DNA of 64,000 bases from Nitrospira sp. (GCA_018242765.1 JAFEBH010000011.1:248001-312000), one strand, 5' to 3'. Positions 52,384 to 61,945 are shown, numbered from the stretch's first letter. Program-made: numbers and translations. Notes: generated by a model from the sequence alone, not told the origin.

Positions 52384-53180
52384 CCAAAACTCTCTCTGGG
52401 CGCTTCTCCTGCAACCGTTGAGCTGTCCCCACTGCAGGCATGGCCACGTCAAAGCCGTCGGCCAAGAACTCCTCTACCACGACGGGGCCAAATGCTTCGG
52501 TACGAACAAGCGGGGTTTAGCTGGTTGACTCGCCCGGTATGACCTCACCGGAGTGTTTCAAGTAAACCGCAACCTCTCAAGGCTCCATGTTCCTATCTCG
52601 CTACTCGACTTCGCAAGTTCGTGACAAACGGCCAGGGATGATGTGGGCTGTGACGTCCCTCCAGAAAAGCTGTCTTCTCGAGGCTCGTTCTGCTGAATCG
52701 AAATGGATACACATGGAGGATCTCTTTCGATCCACCCCGTGGTGGTCTTCAGGGATGGTATGATACGTATCGTTCGGTATGTCGAACCTATCTTGTTGAT
52801 AGTACGTATAATCGTACTGTAACCTTAGATCTTCAGCCTTTTGTGTCAGGATGGCATGGTGTTTGCTGATTGTACGGATGGTGGTTCTGGTACAGAGTAT
52901 GTGGTCAGGAGTAAGGTTGTGGCCTTGTCTGCTGACTTAGTAATTCAGGAGTGACCGCTCTTTATCCGGCGTGCGGGAGACAGATTGTCGGCACGGGCAG
53001 GAGATGAAAGGAGGACGTGTGTCGAGGAGTGCAGTGAACGCAGGAGCAAACAGTGAACGGGTTCTTCTCATTATGAGGGCGGATGAGACAGACGTCCGGG
53101 CTGTCCCCCCCTTCCCTCTAACTGGCCTGAATGAAGCAGGCAGGTGAGATTCACACAACAACTAAACGAAGGAGATGGAT
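52384..53180. other. Regulatory stretch upstream of the RTX gene array
   Basis: About 800 bases without a supported gene. Near 52420-52520 an open stretch reads LSCPHCRHGHVKAV and then KCFGTNKRG, like a zinc-ribbon transposase start, but no more of it exists; it may be a remnant. The second half is a duplicated 5' region, related to the sequence upstream of the second RTX gene (see the repeat features). Confidence 0.5.
52690..52960 (+). repeat. Upstream block shared by first and second RTX genes (copy 1)
   Basis: Shared features with 54280-54500 in the same order: TGCTGAATCGAA then TGGATACA, GATCCACC, a TTCGGTAT/TTTGGTAT core, TCTTGTTGA/TCCTGTTGA, a GTACGTAT/CATACGTA stretch and GTTTGCTGA. 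The two blocks differ at about a third of positions. The 5' regions were copied along with the genes and probably keep the same promoter. Confidence 0.6.
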
Positions 53181-54146
53181 ATGGCCATCAAGAACGGCAC
53201 ACCGGGGAACGACATCATTATCGGCACCCCGTTCGACGATACGCTCAATGGACGGGCGGGGAACGATTTCTTACTCGGGTTGGGGGGCAATGACATTCTC
53301 AATGGCGACGACCCGAGCGGGCCGTATGGAAGGGACCAGCTGTACGGCGGGGCCGGGAATGATACGCTCAACGGCCGCGGCGGCGATGATTGGCTCATCG
53401 GTGGCCTGGGCAATGACATACTGAACGGTGGGGCAGGGACCGACACCGCCGATTATAGCAGCCGGAGCATTCAAGGGATCGGCTACGTCGGGGCAAACGC
53501 CGCTGTCCACGTCGACCTCAATATCGGGGGCCAGCAGAATACAGGCGGCGGTGGCTTCGACACCCTGTCCAGCATTGAGAATGTCAGCGGGACGGCCCTC
53601 AACGACACGCTCATCGGCAACGGTGCCAACAACGTGCTCGCGGGCTTAGTCGGCAACGATTTCATCGACGGGAGAGGCGGCAACGATCGGCTAGAGGGCT
53701 ATGAGGGAAACGACACCATCTATGGCGGTGATGGCAATGACGCTGTCAACGGTGGCCTTGGCAACGACACCCTCTACGGTGGCAATGGCAACGACAGAAT
53801 GGTTGGCGGGTCCGGCGCCGATACGCTGACTAGCGGATTGGGTCAGAACGTTTTCGTTTATAATGCCGTCAGTGACAGCCCAGCCGGTGGTGGGAGGGAT
53901 ACGATCACAGATTTTGCTAGTTTTTACGACGATATCGATTTAAGAGGAGTCGATGCTGATGCCACTCAGGCAGGGAACCAAGCGTTCACGTTCATTGGCA
54001 GCCTGCCATTCATTTCTTTCAGTCCCGGAGAGCTCCGGTATTCTGGTGGAGCTCTGCAGGGCAACACCGATAACGACGCGGCAGCGGAGTTCGAGGTTGT
54101 GCTCAACAATGCTCCGAGCCTGTCTGTCACCGACCTTTTGCTATAA
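53181..54146 (+). CDS. RTX calcium-binding repeat protein (first of four)
   Basis: About 321 residues. An ATG at 53175 touches the ribosome binding site AAGGAG, so the ATG at 53181, six bases away, is better. The protein is almost all glycine/aspartate nonapeptides of the GGxGxDxLx type ([34 protein letters not shown]). These fold into calcium-loaded parallel beta-rolls outside the cell. There is no signal peptide. The C-terminus (FVYNAVSDSPAGGGRD, ALQGNTDNDAAAEFEV) is the serralysin-type (M10 C) region that carries the uncleaved type I secretion signal. No type I secretion ABC transporter is in the window. No enzyme domain is seen, so a matrix or surface role is likely. Confidence 0.88.
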   Translation: MAIKNGTPGNDIIIGTPFDDTLNGRAGNDFLLGLGGNDILNGDDPSGPYGRDQLYGGAGNDTLNGRGGDDWLIGGLGNDILNGGAGTDTADYSSRSIQGIGYVGANAAVHVDLNIGGQQNTGGGGFDTLSSIENVSGTALNDTLIGNGANNVLAGLVGNDFIDGRGGNDRLEGYEGNDTIYGGDGNDAVNGGLGNDTLYGGNGNDRMVGGSGADTLTSGLGQNVFVYNAVSDSPAGGGRDTITDFASFYDDIDLRGVDADATQAGNQAFTFIGSLPFISFSPGELRYSGGALQGNTDNDAAAEFEVVLNNAPSLSVTDLLL

Positions 54147-54161
54147 ACCTCACGGCCTCGT

Positions 54162-54188
54162 GCGGGGCCTCTAGACAAGGGGCCCCGC
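54162..54188 (+). terminator. Hairpin after the first RTX gene
   Basis: GCGGGGCC and GGCCCCGC pair across an 11-base loop, 15 bases beyond the stop codon. It has only two T residues after the stem, so termination may be partial. Confidence 0.55.
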
Positions 54189-54279
54189 TTCAGTTCGGCA
54201 AGTTCGTCGCTCTCCCTCTTGTGGAACCACCAGGTGATAAACTCGGTGGCCTCCCTCAGGAGGACGTGTCTTCCCAAGA

Positions 54280-54500
54280 CTCATGCTGCTGAATCGAATT
54301 GGATACAGTGAATCTATTTGGATCCACCTCGTGCTGTCCTTCATAGATGGTGAGATACCTACCGTTTGGTATCGCTGGCTCATCCTGTTGACCATACGTA
54401 CAGTTACAAGACTTCCTCAGGTATTCGGCTATTGATATCGGAACGGCACGGCGTTTGCTGAGTATACAGAGGTCGCTTGAGCACCGGGTGCATGGACAAG
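54280..54500 (+). repeat. Upstream block shared by first and second RTX genes (copy 2)
   Basis: Counterpart of the 52690-52960 block, located before the RTX gene at 54636. The common words are GCTGAATCGAATTGGATACA, GATCCACC, TTTGGTAT and GTTTGCTGA. A further 130 bases to the RTX start have little similarity. Confidence 0.6.
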
Positions 54501-54635
54501 ACCGGCGCGATGCCCTGACGTGATCGATGGAGCAAGGATGGGGGGCGGGAACGGTTTACGTACGGGCTGTCTCTGTCATTCTACTGAACCAGAACGAGCC
54601 AGAATTGGTGAGACTTACCAACAAAGGAGCTACGC

Positions 54636-55859
54636 ATGGCGATTATTAATGGCACAGCTGGGAATGACATCCGTGTGGGCACGGCCGGCGCGGATACGAT
54701 CAATGGGTTAGGTGGAAATGATACCTTGAATGGGTTAGCGGGGAATGACACTCTCAACGGCGATGCCGTGACGGGGCCACAGGGAAATGACGTGCTCATC
54801 GGGGGCTTTGGGAATGACACGCTTAAGGGTCGGGGTGGAAACGATTGGCTCGTCGGCGGCACAGGCAATGATTTCCTAAATGGAGGGGCGGGGATCGACA
54901 CCGCCGATTACAGCAGCAGGAGCATCAACGGGCAGAGTTACCTCGGGGCGACAGCCGACGTGACGGTGAATCTCAATCTCGTGGGTGCACAGAACACTGG
55001 AGGTGCAGGCACCGATACCCTTGTCAGCATTGAGAACGTCACCGGCACCAACTTCAGCGATACCCTTATCGGCAATGGGACCAGTAACGTGCTTGCGGGG
55101 CTAGGTGGAAACGACCGGCTTATCGGCGGGGCCGGCAACGACACGCTCAGAGGAGGAATTGGCAATGATACGCTAAATGGTGGTAGTGGAAACGACTTGC
55201 TGGATGGAGGGGTGGGAATCGACACGGCTTCCTACAGCACAGCGTCCGCTGGCGTCGATGTCAGCCTTGATACGACCGACTCACAGAATACGGGGGGAGC
55301 GGGCCTCGACACTCTGGTGAGCATCGAGAACCTGATCGGCTCGAATTTCGACGACATACTGGGAGCTTTGGACTGGAGTGACACCAGGCTTGACGGTGGG
55401 GCTGGCAACGACGCACTCTATGCCGGTAGAGGGGGCTACAACGAGCTGAATGGCGGGACCGGCAACGACCTTCTCAATTGCGGTATTCTAAGCACGGATG
55501 TGCTGAATGGAGGAGCTGGTGCCGACTTTATAAATATCATAGCTCATGCGGGCGAGGTTCGCATTGATTACAATTCCGTCAGCGACAGCCCTGCCGGTGA
55601 TGGCCTCAGGGATGTCATCAGCGGCTTTGTCAGTGATTTTGGTCATCAGATTGATCTCCGCGATATCGATGCCAATGCCTTAGTGAGCGGCAATCAGGCC
55701 TTCATCTGGGGCGGTTCTTTTACGGCAGGCCATCTGCGGTATGTCGGCGGAGTGCTGCAAGGTAACACCGATGGGGATGCGGCGGCGGAGTTTGAGATTC
55801 AGCTCGTCGGCGCGCCGACGCTGACGGTCGGAGGAGCCGGTACCGACATCCTGCTGTAA
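54636..55859 (+). CDS. RTX calcium-binding repeat protein (second of four)
   Basis: 407 residues with AAAGGAG before the ATG. It begins INGTAGNDIRVGTAGAD and consists mainly of GGxGxDxLx nonapeptides in several blocks, separated by TADVTVNLNLVGAQNTGG-type spacers and IENVTGTNF loops. The spacer, with its SIENLIGSNFDD version, repeats three times. The C-terminal serralysin-type region is nearly identical at DNA level to those of the next two genes ([34 protein letters not shown]). It lacks a signal peptide and an enzyme domain. It was probably the parent of the two later copies. Confidence 0.88.
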   Translation: MAIINGTAGNDIRVGTAGADTINGLGGNDTLNGLAGNDTLNGDAVTGPQGNDVLIGGFGNDTLKGRGGNDWLVGGTGNDFLNGGAGIDTADYSSRSINGQSYLGATADVTVNLNLVGAQNTGGAGTDTLVSIENVTGTNFSDTLIGNGTSNVLAGLGGNDRLIGGAGNDTLRGGIGNDTLNGGSGNDLLDGGVGIDTASYSTASAGVDVSLDTTDSQNTGGAGLDTLVSIENLIGSNFDDILGALDWSDTRLDGGAGNDALYAGRGGYNELNGGTGNDLLNCGILSTDVLNGGAGADFINIIAHAGEVRIDYNSVSDSPAGDGLRDVISGFVSDFGHQIDLRDIDANALVSGNQAFIWGGSFTAGHLRYVGGVLQGNTDGDAAAEFEIQLVGAPTLTVGGAGTDILL

Positions 55860-57722
55860 ACCGTATGCCATGGTACTTCTTTCTGGGAAGGCTGCGCCCC
55901 GGCTTGCTGGTCCGAGAGGTGGTCAGATGCCGCAGCGAGGAACACTCAAGACGCAAGTAAGAATATGAGTCTGGCTCGTGACAGAGGAAAGCCGTCATGA
56001 GAGCGTGACGGCCCATCATCTGCTGGCTGGAATGATCCAGTGAGCGGATAACCGACAACCTTACGGAGGAGGCGGCGATGGCCACCATTTTTGGGGATAA
56101 CACGAATAACGTCCGCGTGGGGACGAGCAGTGCGGACACGATCGTTGGGCGGGCGGGCAACGATCAATTATCGGGCCTAGGGGACAACGACCGGCTGAAC
56201 GGGGGACTCGGCAACGACGTGCTGAACGGGGGCGTGGGGGTGGGCGACATTGCGGACTATAGCAACGGCAGTATCAATGGGCAGAGCTATATCGGAGCCA
56301 CAGCGGGAGTCACGGTTAACCTGAATCTCACTAGCGCCCAGAACACCGGCGGGGCCGGGAGCGATACCCTCGTGGGGATCGAACATATCATCAGCACGGC
56401 GTTCAACGATGTGCTCACGGGCAACAGCGGGCGGAATGCCCTCTGGGGTTTGACGGGCCACGATGTGCTCAACGGCGGCCTAGGCGATGACGTGTTGAAC
56501 GGGGGGCTCGGCAATGATGTGTTGAATGGGGGAGCGGGCAACGACACGGCAGACTATAGTTCCCTCGTCATCCCGGGGCTCACGGCCACGGGGGCGACAG
56601 GGGGCGTGACCGTCAACTTGAATCTCACGGGTGCACAGAACACGGGCGGGGCCGGGCGCGACACCCTGGTGGGGATTGAGCAGGTGATTGGCACGGACTT
56701 CAATGACAATCTGACCGGCAATAGCGGCAATAACCTGCTGTCGGGCCGAGGAGGTCACGATACGCTGAATGGGGGCAGTGGCGACGATCAGCTCAGCGGG
56801 GGGCTTGGGAATGACCTGCTCAATGGTGGTAGTGGCAACGATACGTTGAATGGTTTCAGCGGAAACGATGTGCTGAACGGCGGGGACGGGATTGATACCG
56901 CCTCGTACATCGGCGAGACGGCCGGGGTCACGGTCGACCTGAATAAGACGGGGCCGCAGAACACGGGAGGGGCGGGGATCGACACTCTTGTAAGCATTGA
57001 GAACATCATCGGCTCGAACTTCAATGATACGCTGAGGGGAACCGAGGGGCTCCTTAACGGGGTCAATAGTGTGCTTGACGGCGGGGCTGGCAACGACGTT
57101 CTCGACAGCGGTGAGTTCACTAGCAGCGTACTGAACGGGGGCGCCGGCAATGACACGCTCCGTAGCGGAGACTATAGTGAATTTGGAACCGTGTTGAACG
57201 GGGGAACTGGTGACGACAAGCTCTACTGCGGCGACGCTGGCCGGACCCTCAACGGTGGTGACGGGAACGATATCCTCAATAGCGACTCGCACGGCGGCGG
57301 TGAGTTGAACGGCGGGGCTGGCAACGACACTCTCTCCAGCGGACAATCTGGCAACTTCCTGCTGAACGGGGGAACGGGTGCGGACACCATGTATGCCAAC
57401 ATCGCGGGTGGGAGTGATGATATTTTCGATTACAATTCCGTTAGTGACAGCCCATCCGGTACTGGAAGAGATGTCATTCATAATTTTAATGCAGAAGACG
57501 ATGTTGGACACGACCAGATCGACCTGAGGGACATCGACGCGAATGCTTTGGTGAGTGGGAATCAGGCCTTCATCTGGGGCGGTTCTTTTACGGCAGGCCA
57601 TCTGCGGTATGTCGGCGGAGTGCTGCAAGGTAACACCGATGGGGATGCGGCAGCGGAGTTTGAAATTCAGTTAGTCGGCGCGCCGGCGTTGACGGTCGGA
57701 GGAGCCGACACCGACATCCTGC
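55855..57722 (+). repeat. Tandem duplication unit of 1868 bases (copy 1)
   Basis: The stretch from the end of the second RTX gene, through the intergenic region and the third RTX gene, recurs at 57723-59590 with the same spacing. The intergenic 218 bases and the first 180 bases of the coding sequence are almost identical. Only a few dozen differences are concentrated in the middle of the gene. This points to a recent unequal crossover. Confidence 0.85.
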
Positions 57723-57727
57723 TGTAA
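56078..57727 (+). CDS. RTX calcium-binding repeat protein (third of four)
   Basis: 549 residues with ACGGAGGAGGCGGCG before the ATG. It starts [19 protein letters not shown]. Glycine/aspartate nonapeptides fill the chain, with [19 protein letters not shown] blocks and the spacers [17 protein letters not shown] and [13 protein letters not shown]. The serralysin-type end is preceded by [16 protein letters not shown] and closes GGADTDILL. It lies in the tandem duplication with the next gene. As an unfolded, calcium-triggered protein it would be exported by a type I machine not found here. It has no signal peptide and no catalytic motif. Confidence 0.88.
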   Translation: MATIFGDNTNNVRVGTSSADTIVGRAGNDQLSGLGDNDRLNGGLGNDVLNGGVGVGDIADYSNGSINGQSYIGATAGVTVNLNLTSAQNTGGAGSDTLVGIEHIISTAFNDVLTGNSGRNALWGLTGHDVLNGGLGDDVLNGGLGNDVLNGGAGNDTADYSSLVIPGLTATGATGGVTVNLNLTGAQNTGGAGRDTLVGIEQVIGTDFNDNLTGNSGNNLLSGRGGHDTLNGGSGDDQLSGGLGNDLLNGGSGNDTLNGFSGNDVLNGGDGIDTASYIGETAGVTVDLNKTGPQNTGGAGIDTLVSIENIIGSNFNDTLRGTEGLLNGVNSVLDGGAGNDVLDSGEFTSSVLNGGAGNDTLRSGDYSEFGTVLNGGTGDDKLYCGDAGRTLNGGDGNDILNSDSHGGGELNGGAGNDTLSSGQSGNFLLNGGTGADTMYANIAGGSDDIFDYNSVSDSPSGTGRDVIHNFNAEDDVGHDQIDLRDIDANALVSGNQAFIWGGSFTAGHLRYVGGVLQGNTDGDAAAEFEIQLVGAPALTVGGADTDILL

Positions 57728-59590
57728 ACCGTATGCCATGGTACTTCTTTCTGGGAAGGCTGCGCCCCGGCTTGCTGATCCGAGAGGTAGTCAGATGCCG
57801 CAGCGAGGAACACTCAAGACGCAAGTAAGAATATGATTCTGGCTCGTGACAGAGGAAAGCCGTCATGAGAGCGTGACGGCCCATCATCTGCTGGCTGGAA
57901 TGATCCAGTGAGCGGATAACCGACAACCTTACGGAGGAGGCGGCGATGGCCACCATTTTTGGGGATAACACGAATAACGTCCGCGTGGGGACGAGCAGTG
58001 CGGACACGATCGTTGGGCGGGCGGGCAACGATCAATTATCGGGCCTAGGGGACAACGACCGGCTGAACGGGGGACTCGGCAACGACGTGCTGAACGGGGG
58101 CGTGGGGGTGGGCGACATTGCGGACTACAGCAACGGCAGCATCAGTGGGCAGAGCTACATCGGGGCGACGGCGGGCGTCACCGTCAACCTCACTCTCGCC
58201 GGGGCGCAGAACACAGGAGGGGCCGGGGTCGATACGCTGGTAGGAATGGAACACGTGATTGGTACGGCCTTCAACGATGTGCTTACGGGAAATAGTGTGC
58301 GGAATGCCCTCTGGGGCTTGGCTGGCCACGATGTGCTCAATGGTGGCTTGGGTGATGACGTGTTGAACGGCGGCTTGGGCAACGACGTGCTGAACGGGGG
58401 AGCGGGCAACGACACGGCAGACTATAGCGCCTTCGTTATCCCGGGGCTCACGGCCACAGGGACGACAGGGGGCGTGACCGTCAACTTGAGTCTCACGGGT
58501 GCACAGAACACGGGCGGGGCCGGGCGCGACACCCTGGTGGGGATTGAGCAGGTGATTGGCACGGACTTCAATGACAATCTGACCGGCAATAGCGGCAATA
58601 ACCTGCTGTCGGGCCGAGGGGGCAATGATACAGTGAATGGGGGCAGTGGCCAGGATCAGCTCAGCGGGGGGCTTGGGAATGACCTGCTCAATGGTGGTAG
58701 TGGAAACGATACGTTGAATGGTTTCAGCGGAAACGATGTGCTGAATGGAGGGGATGGGGTTGATACGGCCTCGTACCTTGGGGAGACAGCCGGGGTCACA
58801 GCCGATCTGAATAAGACCGGGCCGCAGAACACGGGAGGCAGTGGCTTCGACACCCTCGTGAGCATTGAACACGTCATTGGCTCGAATTTCGGCGACACGC
58901 TGACGGGGGCTGATGGCGATTTTGTAAGCGGAATCTTTGCCGGCAATATACTCGATGGCGGGCTCGGTAACGACATCCTCTACGCTGGTGAGTACAACGA
59001 CAATGTGCTGAATGGGGGCGCCGGTAATGACACGCTCTATAGCGGTGATTATGGCAGCAGTGTGCTGAATGGGGGGACCGGTGACGACAAGCTCTACGGC
59101 GGTGACGGCGGCGATACCCTCAACGGTGGTGATGGCAACGACATCCTCTCCAGCGGCGGGTATGGTGGCACCGCGATGAACGGTGGGGCTGGCAACGACA
59201 TGCTTTACTGTAGCGAGGGCGGCCTCAATCGGGTGAATGGAGGGACTGGTGCCGATACTCTGTATGCCAACATCGCGGGTGGGAGTGATGATATTTTCGA
59301 TTACAATTCCGTTAGTGACAGCCCATCCGGTACTGGAAGAGATGTCATTCATAATTTTAATGCAGAAGACGATGTTGGACACGACCAGATCGACTTAAGG
59401 GACATCGACGCCAACACCTTAGTAGCTGGCAATCAGGCTTTCATCTGGGGCGGTTCTTTTTCGGCAGGCCATCTCCGGTATGTCGGTGGAGTGCTGCAAG
59501 GTAACACCGATGGAGATACGGCGGCGGAGTTTGAGATTCAGTTGGTCGGCGCTCCGGCGCTGACCGTCGGAGGAGCAGGCACCGACATCC
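57723..59590 (+). repeat. Tandem duplication unit of 1868 bases (copy 2)
   Basis: Second copy of the 55855-57722 unit, starting at the TGTAAACCGTATGCC word that follows the third RTX gene. Differences from copy 1 are mostly in the nonapeptide middle (about 58830-59250), where repeat number and sequence have shifted; both ends are nearly identical. Confidence 0.85.
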
Positions 59591-59598
59591 TCTTATAA
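57946..59598 (+). CDS. RTX calcium-binding repeat protein (fourth of four)
   Basis: 550 residues, near-twin of the third copy, with the same start, spacers and ribosome binding site. The middle differs: [20 protein letters not shown] and [15 protein letters not shown] in place of the corresponding blocks of the third copy. Equal lengths and shared ends suggest gene conversion or recent duplication with local divergence. The last residues GGAGTDILL match the second gene better than the third (GGADTDILL), another sign of exchange among copies. Export and calcium binding as for the other three. Confidence 0.88.
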   Translation: MATIFGDNTNNVRVGTSSADTIVGRAGNDQLSGLGDNDRLNGGLGNDVLNGGVGVGDIADYSNGSISGQSYIGATAGVTVNLTLAGAQNTGGAGVDTLVGMEHVIGTAFNDVLTGNSVRNALWGLAGHDVLNGGLGDDVLNGGLGNDVLNGGAGNDTADYSAFVIPGLTATGTTGGVTVNLSLTGAQNTGGAGRDTLVGIEQVIGTDFNDNLTGNSGNNLLSGRGGNDTVNGGSGQDQLSGGLGNDLLNGGSGNDTLNGFSGNDVLNGGDGVDTASYLGETAGVTADLNKTGPQNTGGSGFDTLVSIEHVIGSNFGDTLTGADGDFVSGIFAGNILDGGLGNDILYAGEYNDNVLNGGAGNDTLYSGDYGSSVLNGGTGDDKLYGGDGGDTLNGGDGNDILSSGGYGGTAMNGGAGNDMLYCSEGGLNRVNGGTGADTLYANIAGGSDDIFDYNSVSDSPSGTGRDVIHNFNAEDDVGHDQIDLRDIDANTLVAGNQAFIWGGSFSAGHLRYVGGVLQGNTDGDTAAEFEIQLVGAPALTVGGAGTDILL

Positions 59599-59606
59599 GC
59601 CGTGCA

Positions 59607-59651
59607 CCTCCAGGCAGGACGTCCCGATCTAGTGGCGTTCCCGCCTGGAGG
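59607..59651 (+). terminator. Long hairpin after the RTX array
   Basis: CCTCCAGGC pairs with GCCTGGAGG, extended by GGAC/GTTCC-type pairing with one mismatch. The stem begins nine bases after the stop codon. No T-run follows, so it could be a processing or protecting stem; it marks the end of the array. Confidence 0.6.
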
Positions 59652-59794
59652 GTCACAGGACAGCGAAGCTCCTTGCAGTAGTGGTCAGGGCCACGAAGAA
59701 TGCGCTTGCCGAGACTCGTGAGCCTTGTCCCTCATCTTTTGATGCCCTCCACTTGCTTGTTTTTCAGCCGGTTGCCCCGCTATACTGCCGCCCC

Positions 59795-60085
59795 ATGAGT
59801 ATTCGAAAGGCTGGCGGTGACTGGGAGCCCATGACGCTTCCCGTTCAGGCACGTCTGTGCCGAGTGTGCCGAGAAGATCTCTATCGAGACAAGACCATGC
59901 TTCGAGGAGGGTGGTCTCGGTGTACGGTTTGTGACGAATTCGTCCATTACAGTTGTCTTGCCAGTGGGAAAGTCTCTTTTTTGAAAGCACGGCCACGGGT
60001 GTGCAAGACCTGTCGCTCGGTTCAGGAGGGGAGTGCCGTTCCTTCTCCGAATAAAGACGGGTCGCCTGCGGCAGCCATGCCCTGA
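59795..60085 (+). CDS. Small protein with a PHD-finger-like zinc-binding pattern
   Basis: 96 residues from the ATG at 59795; the frame continues upstream but that part looks non-coding. The cysteine and histidine spacing is C22-x2-C25-x17-C43-x2-C46-x4-H51-x2-C54-x15-C70-x2-C73, in the stretches LCRVCREDLY, RCTVCDEFVHYSC and RVCKTC. This C4-H-C3 pattern with these gaps matches the PHD-finger consensus, and resembles RING, and would bind two zinc ions in a cross-brace. Such domains are common in eukaryotes and rare in bacteria. The C-terminal 20 residues are disordered. A target is unknown; convergence on another cross-brace fold is possible. Confidence 0.7.
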   Translation: MSIRKAGGDWEPMTLPVQARLCRVCREDLYRDKTMLRGGWSRCTVCDEFVHYSCLASGKVSFLKARPRVCKTCRSVQEGSAVPSPNKDGSPAAAMP

Positions 60086-60178
60086 GTGCTGGGTCTCTTC
60101 AGCTCTTGTTCGATTTTCATATGCAGCTAAACATTGGTGATGAGGCGCGCTGTTGCCTCGCTGTTGATTGAGAGCATC

Positions 60179-60547
60179 ATGGCCCAGGTCATTCACAGTG
60201 GCGCATTTCTTCAGCAGTGCTGGTCGGTACATCCTCTCTGTGTGACGGTGAAGCGAATGACAGAGGAGAACGTAGTGGTGCTCCTCTGCAGCTCCTGCAA
60301 GTCTGCCCATCATCTGAGTATTGCGACAGTCACATCAATCACCTCATCGGTACAGCAGGTGGCTGGAGAAGCCGCTCTCCGCGATGAACCGCCTGGGGAA
60401 TATCTCAAGGCTTGTGCTGCCGCTCACGCGGTTTCGCTGACCCTTCGGGAGATGGATGTGTTTCAGGATCTGGTACGACTGCGTTGTGCCGACTGCCGGC
60501 GTCTGTACGAACTGACGGTCTCGGCGTTTGAAACCAGGTACAAATAG
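60179..60547 (+). CDS. CxxC protein with an internal duplication
   Basis: About 122 residues from the ATG at 60179. Two similar halves of about 40 residues are visible. The first is CVTVKRMTEENVVVLLCSSC then SAHHLSIATV, and the second is VSLTLREMDVFQDLVRLRC, ADC, RRLYELTVSAF. Each half has a CxxC (CSSC and CADC) at the same place between two strands, as in zinc-knuckle beta-hairpins. Four cysteines could bind one zinc as a pair. No family recognised. It lies between the PHD-like gene and the gene at 60594 on the same strand, with short gaps. It may be part of one small operon with them. Confidence 0.6.
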   Translation: MAQVIHSGAFLQQCWSVHPLCVTVKRMTEENVVVLLCSSCKSAHHLSIATVTSITSSVQQVAGEAALRDEPPGEYLKACAAAHAVSLTLREMDVFQDLVRLRCADCRRLYELTVSAFETRYK

Positions 60548-60593
60548 CGCACGATTTCCGGCACGACCCAAGCCTTTTTATCCGAAAACTGTC

Positions 60594-61214
60594 ATGACCC
60601 AGCCTGTTGCGTTCACAGACGTTGAGACCTCGTTACTGGCCGATGCGCAGTTGTTTCGCAAAAAAGCTGCGATTACGGCGAAGATCCGATGCTTGCTCGA
60701 AGAGACCCACCGGGCGTTGCAAGCGGACCTCGATGCCGTCACGCTCCTCACACCTGCCGATTTCAACTCGAAGATCCATCAGTTGGTGAAGGGCGAGCAT
60801 CTGGAAGATTTCCCCTATCAGTATCTCGACTATCCTAAACACTTCCAGGGCGGGAATACGTTTACGTTCCGAACGTTGGTCTGGTGGGGGCATTATGTAG
60901 TATGCGCGATGCTGTTGGAAGGCGTGGAACTTCGACGCTATAAGCAGCAGCTTCTTGGACGGTTTCACCAGGTGGCGGGAACGGGGTTGGAATTGTCGTT
61001 GGCCCCCTCGCTCTGGGAATGGAAACGCGGAGAGGGTTATACTTTTCCGATCACCCATGACCGCAAGGCTCAGATTGCCGCCATTGTGGCCGAGCGATCA
61101 CTGATCAAGGTGTTACGGTGTTTTTCTTTTAAGGACGTGAACGTTCAAAACGGGCAACTACCTCACATCGCCTGCGAAGCCTTTCGAGCGATGTTCCCCA
61201 TCATCACGCCGTAA
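60594..61214 (+). CDS. Unknown cytoplasmic protein
   Basis: 206 residues from the ATG at 60594; an earlier ATG (60528) lies in the end of the previous gene. There is no signal peptide or membrane helix. The first half is helical and charged (RKKAAITAKIRCLLEETHRAL). A central part is aromatic (LVWWGHYVVCAMLLEGVEL), and the end reads FKDVNVQNGQLPHIACEAFRA. No catalytic motif was recognised. The composition and length suit a globular protein, and the codon use matches its neighbours. The preceding small cysteine proteins may be functionally linked by co-transcription, which is not proven. Confidence 0.6.
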   Translation: MTQPVAFTDVETSLLADAQLFRKKAAITAKIRCLLEETHRALQADLDAVTLLTPADFNSKIHQLVKGEHLEDFPYQYLDYPKHFQGGNTFTFRTLVWWGHYVVCAMLLEGVELRRYKQQLLGRFHQVAGTGLELSLAPSLWEWKRGEGYTFPITHDRKAQIAAIVAERSLIKVLRCFSFKDVNVQNGQLPHIACEAFRAMFPIITP

Positions 61215-61297
61215 CCATGTAATCCTAATTGTCTCCGCGGCCCAACTTGGGTAGACTGTGCCCACTACTATGTCCCAACTTTGACAGGGAGGCGCCT

Positions 61298-61945
61298 GTG
61301 AAGCCATCGTCGTTGCGAGTGCTGGGGTGTGCCATCATGGTGGCGACTATGTTGGCCGGTTGTCGGGGAACGGGAGAGGTGCGGACTCTCGACTTACGTG
61401 AGAAGCTGCCAATGGTGCAGGTGTCCGACATCGAACCCGTCAAGATCGTCATTGAACCCTTTGAGGATCGACGGACGGACAAAAGCCGTGTCGGGACACG
61501 CACACATCTTTGGGGTGGAACGACGTTTTTCAATGTGCCGGGTGATCGGCTTGCCGAGATGATCACACAGCGGCTTGCCGACCGATTGAAAACCCGAGGG
61601 TGGAACGATCGTGTCTGGAACGTACGTGTCGCTCCGGCCGGTGCGGTACCTGATGCGGACATCGTCATCACCGGACAGGTTCAAGATTTCTCGGCGAGCG
61701 CCAAGAGCCGTGTCTTTTCGACAGTCATTGAAACCAGCAGTCGCTTCCATGTGCAGGCACAAAATCAGTCGGATCACAGCACGACGATCCGAAGGGTGGA
61801 AGGGGCCCGTACGCGAACCGTCTTTTGGTTCAACAATGACGATGTGCAGGAGCAACTCTCCGCCACCTTGCGGGATGGAATTGAACGGCTCTTGGGGGAT
61901 ACGATGATCGAGCGCAAGGCGTTGAGGTCGATCCGACAGAAATGA
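61298..61945 (+). CDS. Lipoprotein of unknown function (YajG-like layout)
   Basis: 215 residues from the GTG at 61298, with GGGAGGCGCCT upstream. The frame is open further upstream but without a good start. The lipobox is MLAGC after a short signal peptide (LRVLGCAIMVATMLAGC). The mature part has VKIVIEPFEDRRTDKSRVG, GDRLAEMITQRLADRLK and DADIVITGQVQDFSASAK, which together resemble the YajG/LptE-like group of outer-membrane lipoproteins in layout only. The C-terminal helix ends RIERLLGDT-like. It is in line with the unknown genes before and after it. Function unknown. Confidence 0.75.
   Translation: MKPSSLRVLGCAIMVATMLAGCRGTGEVRTLDLREKLPMVQVSDIEPVKIVIEPFEDRRTDKSRVGTRTHLWGGTTFFNVPGDRLAEMITQRLADRLKTRGWNDRVWNVRVAPAGAVPDADIVITGQVQDFSASAKSRVFSTVIETSSRFHVQAQNQSDHSTTIRRVEGARTRTVFWFNNDDVQEQLSATLRDGIERLLGDTMIERKALRSIRQK

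Noticed and set aside
56480..57628. Long minus-strand open frame of 382 codons opposite the third RTX gene
   Set aside because: Its composition (repeated VVASP, VQHI, AVEDI units) is just the complement of the glycine/aspartate repeats. A similar frame lies opposite the fourth gene (58045-59382), and there is no ribosome binding site.
53181..59598. Regular short repeats that could be mistaken for a CRISPR array
   Set aside because: The repeats are coding nonapeptide units in one continuous frame. No constant direct repeat with variable spacers and no cas genes are present.
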